Assembly: GCF_036785885.1 (NCBI RefSeq) | Contig: NC_092323.1 | Coordinates: forward strand, 6,890,501 to 6,954,500 | Origin: Coffea arabica | Taxonomy: Eukaryota; Streptophyta; Magnoliopsida; Gentianales; Rubiaceae | Reading direction: 5' to 3' | Length of the DNA stretch: 64,000 nucleotides | Part shown: one piece after another, positions 48,545-61,389 of the stretch | Numbering within the stretch: the stretch's first letter is position 1 | Layout of the letters: each line of letters begins with the position of its first letter | Position numbers and translations under genes: made by a program | Notes under the pieces: generated by a model | What the model saw: only the letters and a program-made list of their open reading frames with translations | Told to the model about the DNA's origin: nothing | The model's database searches: none

Positions 48545-51500
48545 TAATACACAAGGAGATGAGTGTCTTTTCTTTTCTTTTTTTATTATTAATTATTATC
48601 ATTTACGTCTCTTCCTATTTCTACTCCAATTTATTTTAATAGAATGAATCCACAGAATCAGACGGATGCATTACATATTTATACGAGTGATCTAAGAAAA
48701 GAAGCTACAATAAATGGTTTGAACATTTAACCTTTCGCTCCACAAAATATGTAATAATCAACTATTCTAGAGGTAGTTAGTTGGAAAGTCTCTCTTCTTA
48801 TCTCTTCAATTTCTCTCCCTCAAACGCATACCATCACTATCATGGTTACGGTTACACCAATGCGCTCCTTCAACGCCCCGTTTGGACGTTAGTCAACACA
48901 ACATGATGCGTTTCTCTCCTTCATCATTTACTTGTATTATCTCCGTGGACAGAGAATTAAGCCAACTGATAATATATTATTGGCCCCATGAGAATTACCT
49001 AAGACCCTAAAGAACCCACAATTTTCAACAGAAACACTAGACAACAACATAGCTAATTAGAAAACTCTTTAAAAGAAAGGCAAGAGAGATTGTAAAAAGT
49101 GCAAAAAAAACTCTTTAACATGGTGAACAGGAAACTCCAAAAGTGTGAATTAGCGTGCATCAAAGTTAGCTTTTAGGGTAGGAAAGTATTCGGTTTATCT
49201 CATCTTTGCATGCTCTTTTAAGTAGAGGTGACAGAAAGTTCCAAGATCCAACGGGCTTCCATATCCAAAATTAATTTGGATGGGATGGATATGTAAAATA
49301 TGAGACTGTGTCTAATTGGAAATATGTTCAATAGTATCCATTTAAAGCATGGATCTACTTGGAGTTTACTTGAAACTCCCATGAGTCATTGATTTTCCTG
49401 AAAGTCAAATAACTACACAACAATTTTGAGACGTTTGATTAACAAAATTTGCTATGTCCAAATTGAACTTCAAAAAGCAAGCTTACTTTCAAATCTCATG
49501 ATATTTAGAAAGAGAAAAATCAATTGACATAGATTTTACTGCATGATTTTTTTTTTTGTCACAGTGCGAAGAATAGGAACTGATCCACTTCATCTTGACA
49601 TGAAATGTGCAAATATGTACAAGATCATCTACTAGAGGAAACACAGGCAACGTTTAGTCACATGACAAAACTGAATCATCAAACATTTTTCAGGAGAATG
49701 CATGATTTTGATGGCGGAAAGTTTTACAAAATTAAACAAACTAACTAAATGATATTTTTTTTAAAAAAAAAAAAAATGAAAGTTATTGGATATTTGGATG
49801 GTATTAAAATGCATCAAGCTCATTTTAGTCCCGCTCGGATATTGATTCCATGACTAACACGAGACCATCTAGGCAAAGTCATATATATATATATTTTTTT
49901 TCTAGTTCCAATTAATTTAAGTGTTTTAGGGACGGTAGACTTGCAATCCGTGTGCCCACATGAAACTTTATACTAACTAAAGAAAAAAAAGGTTCGAAAA
50001 GAAAAGCATGTAAGACAGATGTCATCCCCTATTTAGCTTGGCGGCCTGTCTAAACTCTGTAACCTTCAATTAATTTAAAATTAGTGGCAATTAGCACTGA
50101 ATCAGCATCTATCATCATCGACGGACGGCGACCCATGAAATACAAAAATAAACATTACCTAGGAGTATTACGATACAAATCTCTCCTTAGACTGGGAATT
50201 TACGCATGTTCAGCAACTAGCACATATTGGGTCATTATTTAATGCAACCAATTATGGAAGCATGTCGGCAGATTGTGATCAATCTGATCTGCGCTCAAGA
50301 ATACATTCAGCAAATAATCATTTGCCAGGTAGCAGCCGAATTTTGCAGCGATTTTAGATCTGGGGAAGAGTAGTAGAGTGTCTACAAACAATCCGTGTGG
50401 CGCGTTTTGGATTGTTGAATGTGGCCCGGGTTTGGCAGGGGGTTGCTGTTTGGTTGTTCAGCCTGGGCCCCCGACCTCTTCTGCTTTCTTTTTTCTCCTT
50501 AATTTGTTCTTCATCGGAAACACTAGACTACTATTACTATTAGGCGGAGTTGCTGTAGAATATGGTGGTTACACGGATAAAGCAATTATCATGAGCCAGA
50601 AGAAACCAATCCAAATGGGGACACACCTCGTGTAACTCAGGCTGCTGCAAAGGTCATATTCATATCCTCCAGACGCTACTGGCTTCTCATTTATTTAGGA
50701 TGGAAATGAGTATATAGTTGAATCAAATGCCGTAGTATTCAAGTTTATTTGTTTATTGAATACAAATAATTTTTATCGATCAAACACAATAAATAAACAG
50801 ATTTTATGCCTAGTATATTTGCATCTGAAGTCTTCATTTCTAACAAAATACTTCAACGTTATTATAACACTGACTGATGATGAAAGACAGTGCTGGAAGT
50901 TATAAATAGAATTAGCGTCTGGGAACAAAGAAAGTGAGGGAAGTTAGGTCCCAAATGTCCAAGTGAGCCACATCACTGCTGTTTCTCACGCAGAGGATAT
51001 GACAAGTGGAAACCCTAAAAAGTTCGCCAGGAAGAGGATGAAGCCAAAATACTGAAAAAGTTTGATGCGCTGTTGCAACACGTTCGGTCCAGCTTGAACT
51101 CTAATTAGCTTTGATGGGACTAAGTACGTTGAAATTATTATTAAGATTTGAAGTCTCATCGTCACAGACGCACTTAGCTTGATACTGTACAATGAAACAT
51201 TCCATCAACTTAATCAATATAGCACTGAGTATGACGATTTTGCTAGGATTGAAGACGACCACCCGTATACATATATATACACACACAGACACATATTACG
51301 GTGTCGGCAGGATATTGAAATTAATTCCGATTTTCAAATTAGTTTTGGAACCAATCTTTTTCATCTCAATTTTATTTCAAAATTATCAACTATGTTTATA
51401 ATTGGCTTTGGGGAGCGTTGTATTTCTTGTTCCATACGTGCTTCCGCATGCATGGCCATTGGCCATGGATGGATCATTTCTGCATCAGCCAAGGCAGGAA

Positions 51501-51557
51501 AAAAGAGAAGAAGGGGGATTTGATATCTTCAATCACATCAATCTGCAATATTAATAT

Positions 51558-51818
51558 ATGCCGCCGCCGTCGGCATCCAAGTCCTCTAGGTGCAGAAGGA
51601 AAAATACGATTAAAAACTTCACCATGTTATCATCAACCACGCGTATGCCGCCCGCGACCATCGTCAGCCAAGCGACAACGGCTCCCACCAGGAGATCAAT
51701 GTCCTGTTGTCCCGTCCACGCCAGATCAGTGGCTACAAATTCACCAACGCAGAATACTAATGCAGCGACTCATACCATTAATGAAAAGCAAAGCATGTCC
51801 CACCTGATTACTTACTAG
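51558..51818 (+). CDS. Weak 86-codon reading frame, unknown
   Basis: This ATG-initiated frame is Ser/Thr/Pro/Arg-rich and locally less AT-rich than its surroundings. It has no signal peptide, membrane segment or motif I recognise, and no introns can be inferred. It may be chance. It is listed only because its base composition stands out within a 6.8-kb gene-free region. Confidence 0.15.
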   Translation: MPPPSASKSSRCRRKNTIKNFTMLSSTTRMPPATIVSQATTAPTRRSMSCCPVHARSVATNSPTQNTNAATHTINEKQSMSHLITY

Positions 51819-53471
51819 TAGCACAGCCAGGATGAGAGCAAGTTTTTATACTTAAAAAAACATAAAATAACATAAAAAATCTTCTTTTTTTGGGGGTTCG
51901 TTCTACTTCTTACGATTTTTCTGAGTCTAAGTAGTAGTTAAATGTATCTTAATTAAAGTTTTGAAACAACTGGACCATAGAAGAGATACTTAAAAGAAAC
52001 AAATTGATTGTTTAGAGGTGACTAGTTTCCAAATTATAAGGAGCAATGTCAAGAGATAAAATTATTTTAAAAATTGTTCGAGCCTATTTTGTGATTTTTG
52101 CGAAGTTTAGGGGGCAGTTGCCCACACCAAGCTGTCAAGGTGGCTCCGCCGCTGCTGATTACTATCCCTAAGCCAAATACATTTTATCTTTAAAAAAAAA
52201 AAAAAAAAGAAGAAGTCCCCATCGGTAACCTAGCTTGGAGTTTAATACTACTGTCAACTTCGTCTTGCCGAAATTATAAGCATTCATTAAAAAGCCTTCC
52301 ATGTCGCATTTTGGGTTTCTTTCGTGTCATTAACTACTAGAAGGGGACGGTGAAGAATCAACGAGAGTTGCTATTCTCTATCTGCCATGCTGTCCATGTG
52401 ATACCATTAACTCCTGATGGTGCCACAAGAGTATACTCCTAATTACGTATTCAAATTTCACTCTTATTGGGAAGACATGACAAAGGCACTCGTTGATTCG
52501 ACCCACGAGCAGTTAGGTTTCGGAACACAATTCTCTATTCATGAACCTAATACAGTATGACTTCAATGATTACAAAGTTTTGAGGGTTTTTTGTAATGCA
52601 ATTCAAACTGTTTAAATTCGATCAGCTCATCAACTCAACTTCGGCTATAAACTATGCTTTAATAATTAAATTTGAATTAAACGAAAATTTCTTCTGTTAA
52701 TTTTATTTGTCGTGCTAAAAAGGGGAGAGAGGATGAGGGTTTAAAGGCTGAAACGGGTATGTTAATTAAATTCGAAATTGTGTCTTTTTTCCGATTGTAT
52801 CACGATTTAAGAGAAACTTTAAAGCTTGTAGAAAAGGAGGATTTTACAGGGACGTCATTGATGCCTGGTTGAACCGAGTCGTGGTTTGAAGTTTGAACCA
52901 GATGCGTTTCAAGAGTGCGGTATTCCCATTTCTCTCGCCAACTCAGCCTCCCATCTGAAGGGCCCATTCTCTGGGCCTTAGTCTCTTTAGCCCACCCTCA
53001 GCTGATGAACAGAAAGCTCCTCCAAGCTCCACTCTGTAGTCATGATCTTGATGGGATAAGTGATTTAGGTTCAAGTTCATGGCCAGTGCTGATCCACGAC
53101 CACTATGTAGCCCAAATTCAGCGACTGCCCAGTTAAAGGCTAAAAATCTTCTTTCATGCTGATTCATGAACGAAGGCCTCTCCTTACGTTTTGCAAGTTT
53201 AGCGCCTACAAGGTGTTTGATGTTTGTCCACAGTTAAAACAGTTGGCCACTGATCATAAAATGCAATTATAGTTTTCATTTCCTCATAATTTTAAATCTT
53301 TAGTATTTCAGAAAGCTTTTTATTTGGACTAGAAAAGTCTTTAGTTTTCTTTACACGGGCTCTTTTAGTTTACTTAATTTGTTGGTAATTGCAGCTTTTT
53401 CTTTGCATTCCTTTTTTTTTTTCCTTTAATAGAATGGGGGTTTAAGCATCAATATCGATAGGCGGCTCGAT

Positions 53472-56400
53472 ATGGAGGTTAACATGGTAGAATCAGGAAA
53501 TGATTTTCCTTTGGTTTTTACCTTTAAGTTTCTTTCTAATTGGAACTTCATGAGCTAAATAATTTTTCTTTTTTTTGGGGACGCATTGTGTTATAGGAAG
53601 ATGCTGATGGGAATAGATGCCAAAAACTGGGAAAATCCTCTTCTTTTTATCGTAGGATATATTCAGAGGTAATTAGATAATCATGTGAATGCAGGAATTG
53701 TTTCTTACTTGTAGGAGTTATGTGGAGGTTCAAAACTTCACTTGATTTTTGGGTTATGCCTCTGGTTTTTTTTCCTTCTGTGTACCTGGTAAAGATCATT
53801 TAGTAATGCACTGTACTAAAATACCTGAGCGAGAATTATGGAATGACTTTGTCCATGCATAGGTAGAAGATGTTGGATGGGAGCATCTAGTGAGGATGGG
53901 GGAGGACCTGACATATTTGAGCTTCAGGGTCATGTAAGACCATTTTGCTTTTGCATGTCTGCGTCTGCTTATAGCTATTTTTACGTCTAGCTTGTTCAAT
54001 GATACTCAAGGCATCTTTCAATTTGTTCCAGTGACAAGAAAGGAAGAGCACACATTTTGGAAATAACACTGGATACTAATTATCCAAAATGCCCGCCTTC
54101 CATATCAGCTGTCAGTCTATCTTACAATTTACTTTTTTTGTTTCCTTCTTTAGCCTCTTTGTCCTGAGATTTGACACCTTGTTATCATGCTTTTCCCAGG
54201 ATGTCCCTCATATCTTTAACTTAGACTGGTCCAGAAACTCGAAGCTCAAGGATGCTGTGGTGCAATTTCAACATGTACTAGTGACCATTTTTTCCAAGAG
54301 TTCTTTAAAAATTTTCTTTTTATCTTTATCATCTGCATGAGTTAGTCGTTGTGTTGACATGATTTGTCAAATCCTTAATCCCATGCCAGCATGTTGATAA
54401 GCTTCAGGATTTCTGGTCCACGTTAGATGATATTGACCGGTCTCTTTGGGTGGTTGATCCCAAGGATCCACATTTTGCAATGTCGTACCGCCAAATCAAC
54501 ATAGGTTATTTGTTTTCATGTTTTAATTTGTTTGGCTTTAAATGTATCCTTTAAGGTGCTCTTAACTTGTAAACTTCTCTCTGTTTTGTAGGAAATGATT
54601 GCTACATCACGTTATCAGTAAATGCCAGTGATCCAAGATCCTTGCCCCAGTATATCATCTTCTTTATCACTTTGGCTTGATGTATTGTGTTTGCCAGAAC
54701 AATAACAGATTTCATTTCATGTAGATGTCGCTTTCTTGGTTCAGATGCAAATGTGAACCTGTTGAGAAGGAAATGGAAAATAAATTGCAAAAGATGGTAG
54801 CTACCAGTGATATCTCTGCAAATTATCACCTCTATTCCCAATTTTATTTGTGTCTGGAATTTTCATTTATGTGAGACTAAATGGCTTTAGTGCCTAACAT
54901 ACTCTGTCCTGCTGAGGAGCTGTTTGAGGATTAATGATATCCAATTAATTAATCAAATTTGCATAGAGCTTGAATGCTTAATGCTGACCTTTATGCACCT
55001 TTAGTACCAACTTCTATAACTTTCCACTTCCAAGTGTCTAGAAGTTGTTTGACTATAGACAAGCTATTTAAATCATGAATCCTATAGCAGAGAGGTCAAT
55101 GAATCGTGGGCTCTAGGCTTAGTTTTTATTTTGGTTTTATGCAGTTACTGAAAATCCTAATACAGATAAAACTGCACTATTTCCTACCCAGCAACTTAGC
55201 TTATGGATGCCATTGCAATAGCACAGCTGTCACTATAGGCATTTTTGTCCTCCATGATACATGCCACTGCTGATGTCATGATGAGGAAAACCCAAAAGAT
55301 GAAGATCATGATGATAGGCTGTAGAATACATTATTGTTATGTACTAATTTTTTACACATTTTAGAGCTAAAAGACTTTTAATTAGCCTTACACAGTGTAA
55401 GGTTGCTAAGTGGAGCTAGAAGGTTTTGGTCTTGCAGCCCACAGTGAGCTTTTTTATCGGCTTAAGGCTTGCCAGGCTATCCTTGCAGTATTCACATCTA
55501 TAGAACGTTTTAGGTGCTATTATCCAGGAAAAGTGTATAATTTAGTCCAATAGCTTCTTCTCATCCATGACTTTGTTGATTGCCTGTCATGGTGTGCTTT
55601 TTAATTCTAACAGGGTCAAAAATAGATCATTTTCTGAAAATCTGACAAGCATATTGGATATTGAGCTCCCTCAACCTCCTGAAGTCAGGAAAGATGATCG
55701 GCAAACTGAATGTGGGGTTTGTTATGCCCAATATCTGCCCATTGGTATGTTTTCTCCAATATTAGCATTTTTCCCCCCAAGAATATATGTGTACACATCA
55801 TTTAAGGTGGTGCTATCTGATAGATGATGAACTTGGCTCAAAGAGCGGGAGTGCAACTGACTACACATGTGAAAATAACAATTGCAGTAGGGCCTTCCAT
55901 AGTGTTTGTCTTCGAGATTGGCTGCGTTCAATTACAACAACAAGGCAGTATGTTTGTTCTTCGTGTCTCTGTTAGTTTTATTGGCTTTAGTCCTTGATTT
56001 GTAAGATGCTTTGGTGTTCCTTTTCTCTACAATTTGGACGAATATGGCTTTCCTGTCTGCTGTAGGCCTATAGCAGCATAGTTGAACATGTAGGTGCTAG
56101 TCATTGTTGTATATTATTTTATTTCTTTTTGTTCTTGTTTTCATTTTTGACATGTTTGATTTCTTCCTCCTCCTCCTCCTCCTCTTCTTCTTCTTCTATC
56201 CTCTCTCTCTCTCTGTCTCTGTGTTGTATACTTGTATCCTCCATCCATTTCTCTTCACTCGAGGCTGCTTTATATGACCCTCCCCTCTGTGGCACATGTG
56301 GTTTATAGACAAATATCATCTCTTTCTGAATAGCTCACAGCTTTCTGAATCTCTTGTTATTTGATATTTTTTGACCTTTTGGTAAATCTTATTAGTGCTT

Positions 56401-56702
56401 CTTGCTTTGGATGATACAGCTAACATCTTTGAAACCAAATGCTAGAATTTTATTTCTGGTGTAATTCAAGTAACTAGGTCAATTTTATAGTCATTATCTT
56501 TGGTAACAAAAACACAATTTGTAGTATACTGGTTTCTTTGTCAACTACTTGTTGTAAGACGAATGTCTAATACTTCTTCAGGATTTGATTACTTGGTTTG
56601 TAATAACTTTTCTACTTCTGTTACAGGTCATTTGATGTTCTGTTCGGGAATTGTCCATACTGCTCCAATCCTGTTGCAGTCAAAATTATTAATAAGAAGT
56701 GA
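53472..56702 (+). CDS. FANCL: E3 ubiquitin-protein ligase FANCL
   Basis: Eleven exons: 53472-53477, 53597-53668, 53863-53933, 54032-54110, 54200-54274, 54390-54504, 54592-54649, 54725-54796, 55614-55744, 55824-55947 and 56627-56702, giving 292 residues. The N-terminal two-thirds match the ELF and double-RWD (DRWD) region that binds the FANCD2/FANCI substrate, for example IYSEVEDVGWEHLVR and QDFWSTLDDIDRSLWVVDP. The C-terminal RING-like C4HC3 domain is complete: C216, C219, C242, C247, H252, C255, C277 and C280. It recruits the E2 UBE2T-type enzyme and monoubiquitinates FANCD2 in DNA crosslink repair in the nucleus. Exons 2 to 11 are well supported. The start is less so: exon 2 has no Met and an in-frame stop lies directly before its acceptor, so a two-codon first exon (ATG GAG, then GTTAAC) is inferred. 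Confidence 0.94.
56130..56215. repeat. Pyrimidine-rich tract in FANCL intron 10
   Basis: CTC and TTC repeats are followed by a CT repeat at about 56168-56215 within the long last intron. The opposite strand reads as a poly-Glu frame, which is not a gene. Confidence 0.8.
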
Positions 56703-58641
56703 AGCTTTATTTCCTCGTCCTTGATGTTATCAATATGTATGATATACTTTTGTTGCTCCTTGAAAGCGAGCAATGGAAACAGGATATCAAATTAAAAGAC
56801 TGGCGTTTTGAGTGAAGCTGGAAGCTTCAAGCTGCTTTGGAAGAAATGTCACAAACCTCAAGAATAATACCATGTGAAATCCCTTCTAAGGAGAACTTTG
56901 AAGTGATGGTTCAGAGTGGGAAATTTAATTAGTAGATATGTTTTGCTATCAATCAATTGACCCTGTGCTACACTTGGGGACTTTAAAACAGCTTAGTTCA
57001 TCTCCACTTTATGTTCATCCTGATATTAACCATGTGCCTGTTTCCTCCCTGTCAATGTTAATGCATTTTATTTGTGGACAAAAATCGTTGTATGTTTGAA
57101 GGTAGGCAAATGATGTTGCGAGTTGTGGTGGGGCGTCTTCGCCGATTAAATAGCTTTGATAACGTTGTGCCCCTAAAGCTGTAACGTGCTTAAGTTGCAC
57201 CGCTTGAATTTGACAAATCGCATCACCTTTCTCCTACTTTCAAGGATATTTTTACTGGGCTGAAGTGCTGAACGCACGAGTAGGGAAGCACAATTTATGA
57301 AAAGCCTATGTAATCTAGGCAATTGCTTAGGAGATCAGCCCCCAGTTGCTGAGCATTGACATATCAACCTGAGAGATTCGTACAAACAGGGGTATGTGAA
57401 TTCCGGTAATTGTTTCCTATTTGCAAACAGAACCACTAAAATCACTAGGACGATGGTTTGAGGGTCATTGCTCTCCGGGGACCTTTGTTTTAAACTCCTG
57501 CAGATCACACTGTTGTGTTGGGGCTCCATCGCTCAATGCCAATTCTGTTGAAGTCGGCCTTGTTTGGATTGCCGGTTTCCGTCGAAAAATTACGTTGTTT
57601 TCCGTGATCACATTTCCCTATTACCTTTTTCCCTCACATACATCACATCGCTACAGTAATTTTTTCATGAAAAATCACGAAAAATGCAATCCAAACACAA
57701 CCGCTTCTTGGGCTCCATGATCATGTGGTCCTCCAGGCTCCTAGCTAATGATCAGAACTTTGGTGAACTTATGAATGGCAGTTCATGTTAATTGAATTCT
57801 GTAATTCCAAGGCTGAACGTGCGAAGCCCAGAGAAAGTCATGTTACATAAGGCAAGTGTAGAACTCAAGTCCAAACTCTGGTATGCCGACATTGTTGATG
57901 TGATGTCAAGTGAAGAAGTGAATTTCAAAAATATTTTGAGCTTTTCTTCAGCTTAAGAAAAGTCAATTTTGAAAAATAAAATCCAAAGCAAAAGAGCATA
58001 AAATTAGATAAGATCGGAAGAAAAATGCTAAGAAATGTCGCTTTCTCATTGAGGGAGTGCCCCTCAATTAAAACCAGAATTTGGACCATTCCGAGACTTT
58101 GTTGATCTTCGCACTTGACTTTGTTGATTCCTCTTTATTCCCTTCGTTGCTTCTGTTTCTTCGGCTAAAATTAATCTACGAAGGAAACACCAAGACAACA
58201 TGATTTGACTAGACCAATTCGTAAAGGTGTAATGATAGCTTGGTTGTTGAAAACACAAACCCATTTTTATTCTCGTTTTCCACAATGAACAAAAGGCATT
58301 ATTGATTTACAACACACTATACACAAAATTATTTAGTAAGACACAAACAAAACACTGTGGTATGATGACATTATTGACATTTGCTCACAAATTCAACTAT
58401 CAATGGCTCTCATCTCCTGTAAACTCAAATAAATAGTATATCAAATTATTATTCATGCACCAGCCAATGCCCTTCTGCTTCTGCATGGCTTTCCCATCAC
58501 AAGTTGTGGCAGCAGGCGCATGTACGCACGTTGATTCCAACTTTACTGCTATAACTTTCAATCGAGAATCCAGTGTGTGATAAGGTAAAAGATGAATGGG
58601 CGTTTTTTTTCTTTTTTCTTTTTTGACTTTGGATTGCAACT
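56703..58641. other. Intergenic between FANCL and XTH
   Basis: This region is the convergent space between two genes and should contain both 3' UTRs. It also contains the miniature element at 57562-57696. No further gene is recognised. Confidence 0.5.
57562..57696. mobile_element. GTTTGGA-ended miniature element, copy 3
   Basis: The left end is GTTTGGATTGCCGG and the right end is GCAATCCAAAC, its inverted form (GTTTGGATTGC). CGCTACAGTAATTTTT near the right end is the inverted form of the ATTACTGTAGC motif in copy 2. It is non-coding. The inverted position of the motif suggests insertion in the opposite orientation. Confidence 0.6.
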
Positions 58642-60056
58642 TTAGATTCCTGCCAGGCATTCGGGTGGGGCAACGGGAAAACGGGATCTGTCGGTGCAGT
58701 AATCATAGATCATGTGGTTGGCGCGAACCCAGTGATATTTCCTAGCCTCAAGCGGGGTTAGTCCTCTGTAGTTAGGTCCTTCCCACCAATTGTTTGGGTT
58801 GGAGGCACAAGCAGCTGGTCCTGGCACAACGCAACCGTCAACGTCGAAGTCTTTGTAGTATGTGTAGAAGGGGGCTTTGCTCCAATCAATTTTCTCTAAT
58901 CCACCCCTGGTTGCCCAGTCATCTGCATTCCAAAGAGTGGAAAAGACACCCATGGGTTGCCTCTTTGGGTATGGGATTCCTATCGCTTCATTGTTCTTGA
59001 AAACCCTGATGGGCACGTCGTCCACATAGTAGCTGTTGACCAAACATCACCTATTAGCAATATGGAAGATACACACAACTACACTTTGTGTATGTTATGG
59101 ACTTGTTCAAATTCGTAAAATTGTCTGAGATAGAATTGCCTAAAAATTTCTCTCAAGAGAACAAGTAACTAAGACTAGTCACAGTGTCTGTAATATTCAT
59201 ATTCTGAGTCATCACAAACATTGTAACCTTTTAAAAATACTAAAACTCTCTCAATCATTACTATTGTTTTTGTTTTTTTTTTTTAAAGATGCTGCTGACT
59301 TACATAATATTCTCCTGGGTCCAACGTACAGTATAAGTGTGAAATCCTATAGAGGGATCAAACCACAGGTTGATCCTTTGTTCCCTGCTACCTTTCCCGT
59401 TAACGTAGACATTAGTTTGGACAGTGGTGGGTTGTCCCGAGCGATTCCCCAAGAATTCGAAATCAAGCTCGTCACGAACATAGTTGGTGTCGGAGTTCAT
59501 CTGAAACAGTTAATATTCATGCAAATCAAGAAATCAAGCTTTTTTTTTTGGTTTGTTTGGGGGGGGGGGGGGGGGGGGGGGGGGGAAGAGGGGAGGTGTT
59601 AGAACTGAGAACATACATAGAAGGCAGTAACTGTTCCTGCAGAGTCACCAGGAATGAGCTTGATCTTCACACTAAAACTGCCAAACAAATATTGGTTCTT
59701 GGAAGCAAACCCACATCCTAAATACGGATGCATTTCAAAATTCAGGTTATTGCATCATCAATCTTGAATAATTCTTGATACAACTAAAAAAGGATTCTGG
59801 TTAATGGTCCCCTTGTACAAAAGCCAAAAAAGTAAAAAAAGAAAAGGGTAGTACCTGAATTTCGGTCAAGAGTGAGCTGAATGGCGGTTCCTCCATCAAT
59901 TTGCCTGATATGAGAGTCGGACCACGTGACTCGAAAATCTTGAACAAAAGTTGCCGGTCGTCCGCTAACAGTGACGAAGGAAAAGGCCAAGGCATACATG
60001 ATTGTACCAACAAAGAAAGCAGCACGTTTTGAACTCAAATGTAACATATTGGCCAT
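58642..60056 (-). CDS. Xyloglucan endotransglucosylase/hydrolase, XTH6/7-like
   Basis: Four exons on the minus strand, 60056-59855, 59717-59617, 59500-59304 and 59032-58642, encode 296 residues, the normal XTH length. A signal peptide (about 1-32, rich in Ala, Phe and Val) directs it to the cell wall. The GH16 active site is DELDFEFLG at 111-119, with nucleophile Glu112, Asp114 and acid/base Glu116. The usual Ile is Leu here, a common variant. The N-glycosylation site N120-R-S follows directly. The C-terminal XET_C domain has the conserved [15 protein letters not shown] block and paired cysteines. The enzyme cuts and religates xyloglucan during wall loosening. Recalled XTH6 and XTH7 align throughout. 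Intron 2 (59501-59616) contains a 27-base C run on the coding strand. Confidence 0.96.
59559..59585. repeat. 27-base G homopolymer within XTH intron 2
   Basis: A continuous run of 27 G on the plus strand (C on the gene strand) makes up almost a quarter of the 116-bp intron. It lies between donor and acceptor and does not touch coding sequence. The exact length may be a sequencing estimate. Confidence 0.85.
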
Positions 60057-60129
60057 GGTTTTAAGTAGTATATTTTTGCCTGCGTGCGTGTGTTTGTGGG
60101 ATGTGGAAACGAAGTCTCAGGCGCCTCTA

Positions 60130-60139
60130 TATTTATATA
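60130..60139 (-). promoter_or_regulatory. Probable TATA box of the XTH gene
   Basis: Read on the minus strand the sequence is TATATAAATA, about 75-85 bp upstream of the start codon at 60056. This fits a leader of about 45 nt. Assignment is by consensus and position. Confidence 0.6.
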
Positions 60140-61389
60140 CACAAATGCGGAAGTGAGGGAGGGGGGAAGAAGGGGAGGTGAAAGGGACTGCTGCATTCAA
60201 ATAGAAAGCGCCATATTACACCTTAGCTTTCTAAACAGCTAATGGTTAGCCGTCACTGGACCACCCTCCCTCCCTCCCTCCCTCTCTCTAATCTCTACCC
60301 AATCCTATAATTGGATTGTTGGTAGTATATCTACTGTGTATTCACTATTCAGAGTATAGGTTATGGGCAATTCTTCATTTCATGATGTATCCATAACGAT
60401 CCTGTCAACTTCAATATTATGCAAATTATGATTTCCCGTGTAGTAATCTGCAATGCGAGGCTGTGAGCTATAGTAGGAGGATCTATCCATACATGGATCA
60501 TTGGAGGAGTTATCGAAGGTATGGGTCGATTACCCTCTTTCACTAAAGTGGAACTAACATTTGCTGCCTAACCCACTTTAAGCTGCTGTTGAATTTTTTG
60601 ACATTCTAATGGATCAAATAAGTCGTTTCATACTTCTAAAAGTGTAGACTTTGACAGCAGGACTTAACTTGTATCAATCTAACATGTCTTCTAGTCTAGA
60701 CTCCAATATAGGATTGCATCACTTTGATCGGAAGCTCTCTTAAGACTCTTTCTAGACTTGGTCCTGTTTACCAGTTGTTCTACTAGTTCTCCATATGTGT
60801 CCACGTCCGAAAATTAATTCTCTGCATTGATTAGACAAGCATTTCTACTAGTATTTATGTTGCTGCAGCTTCGTTTCATCCTTCACAGTCAAGTAAACAT
60901 TTTTTTCCACCAAGAAATTGAACGAAGAAATTGTGCCGCTATATTCTTTTGTAAGAGCAACCTGTCGACACATGCAAAAATAAAATAAAATTAAAATAAA
61001 AACAAAGGTAAGAATAAAGAATATGATGAAGAGAATAACTATAAAAATTTTGAATTTCTTTTGGTTAAAACACGAATTGGGAAGGAAGAGGAGGGATTTT
61101 CACCAAAATGCCAATTATTTTCTTCTTTTTCCCAAACCTCTATGCTAACTGATCTGCATAGCTCGTACTGAAAATGTCAAAGAACATAGAACTCGTAATA
61201 TGCTAAGTAACCGTCATTTAAGTCCAACCGAACAATACAGAAGGGCAAGCAAGTGCCTCAATTGATAATTTAGTTAAAGGACATGAGACTATTCAGTAGT
61301 TAAGGTTTTTTTTTTTTGGGGGGGGGGGGGTGTGGAATTTTGTGCAAAGGCATCTTTAATTGTTACATCAGTTCCCAAAAGTAATGTTG

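Larger units (their letters stand above)
46656..53471. other. Intergenic, 6.8 kb, no gene recognised
   Basis: Contents: the probable 3' UTR of the HD-Zip gene, a GA microsatellite near 47440-47460, the Stowaway element at 48213-48544, poly-A/T runs (49742-49776, 52191-52208) and the weak reading frame at 51558-51818. The last few hundred bases are the presumed FANCL promoter. Nothing else is gene-like. Confidence 0.5.

Noticed and set aside
56119-56319. Minus-strand frame with a poly-Glu run
   Set aside because: It is the complement of a CTC/TTC microsatellite inside a FANCL intron, not a gene.
60361-60543. Possible organelle DNA insertion near the XTH promoter
   Set aside because: The composition is slightly different, but no chloroplast or mitochondrial gene segment could be recognised.
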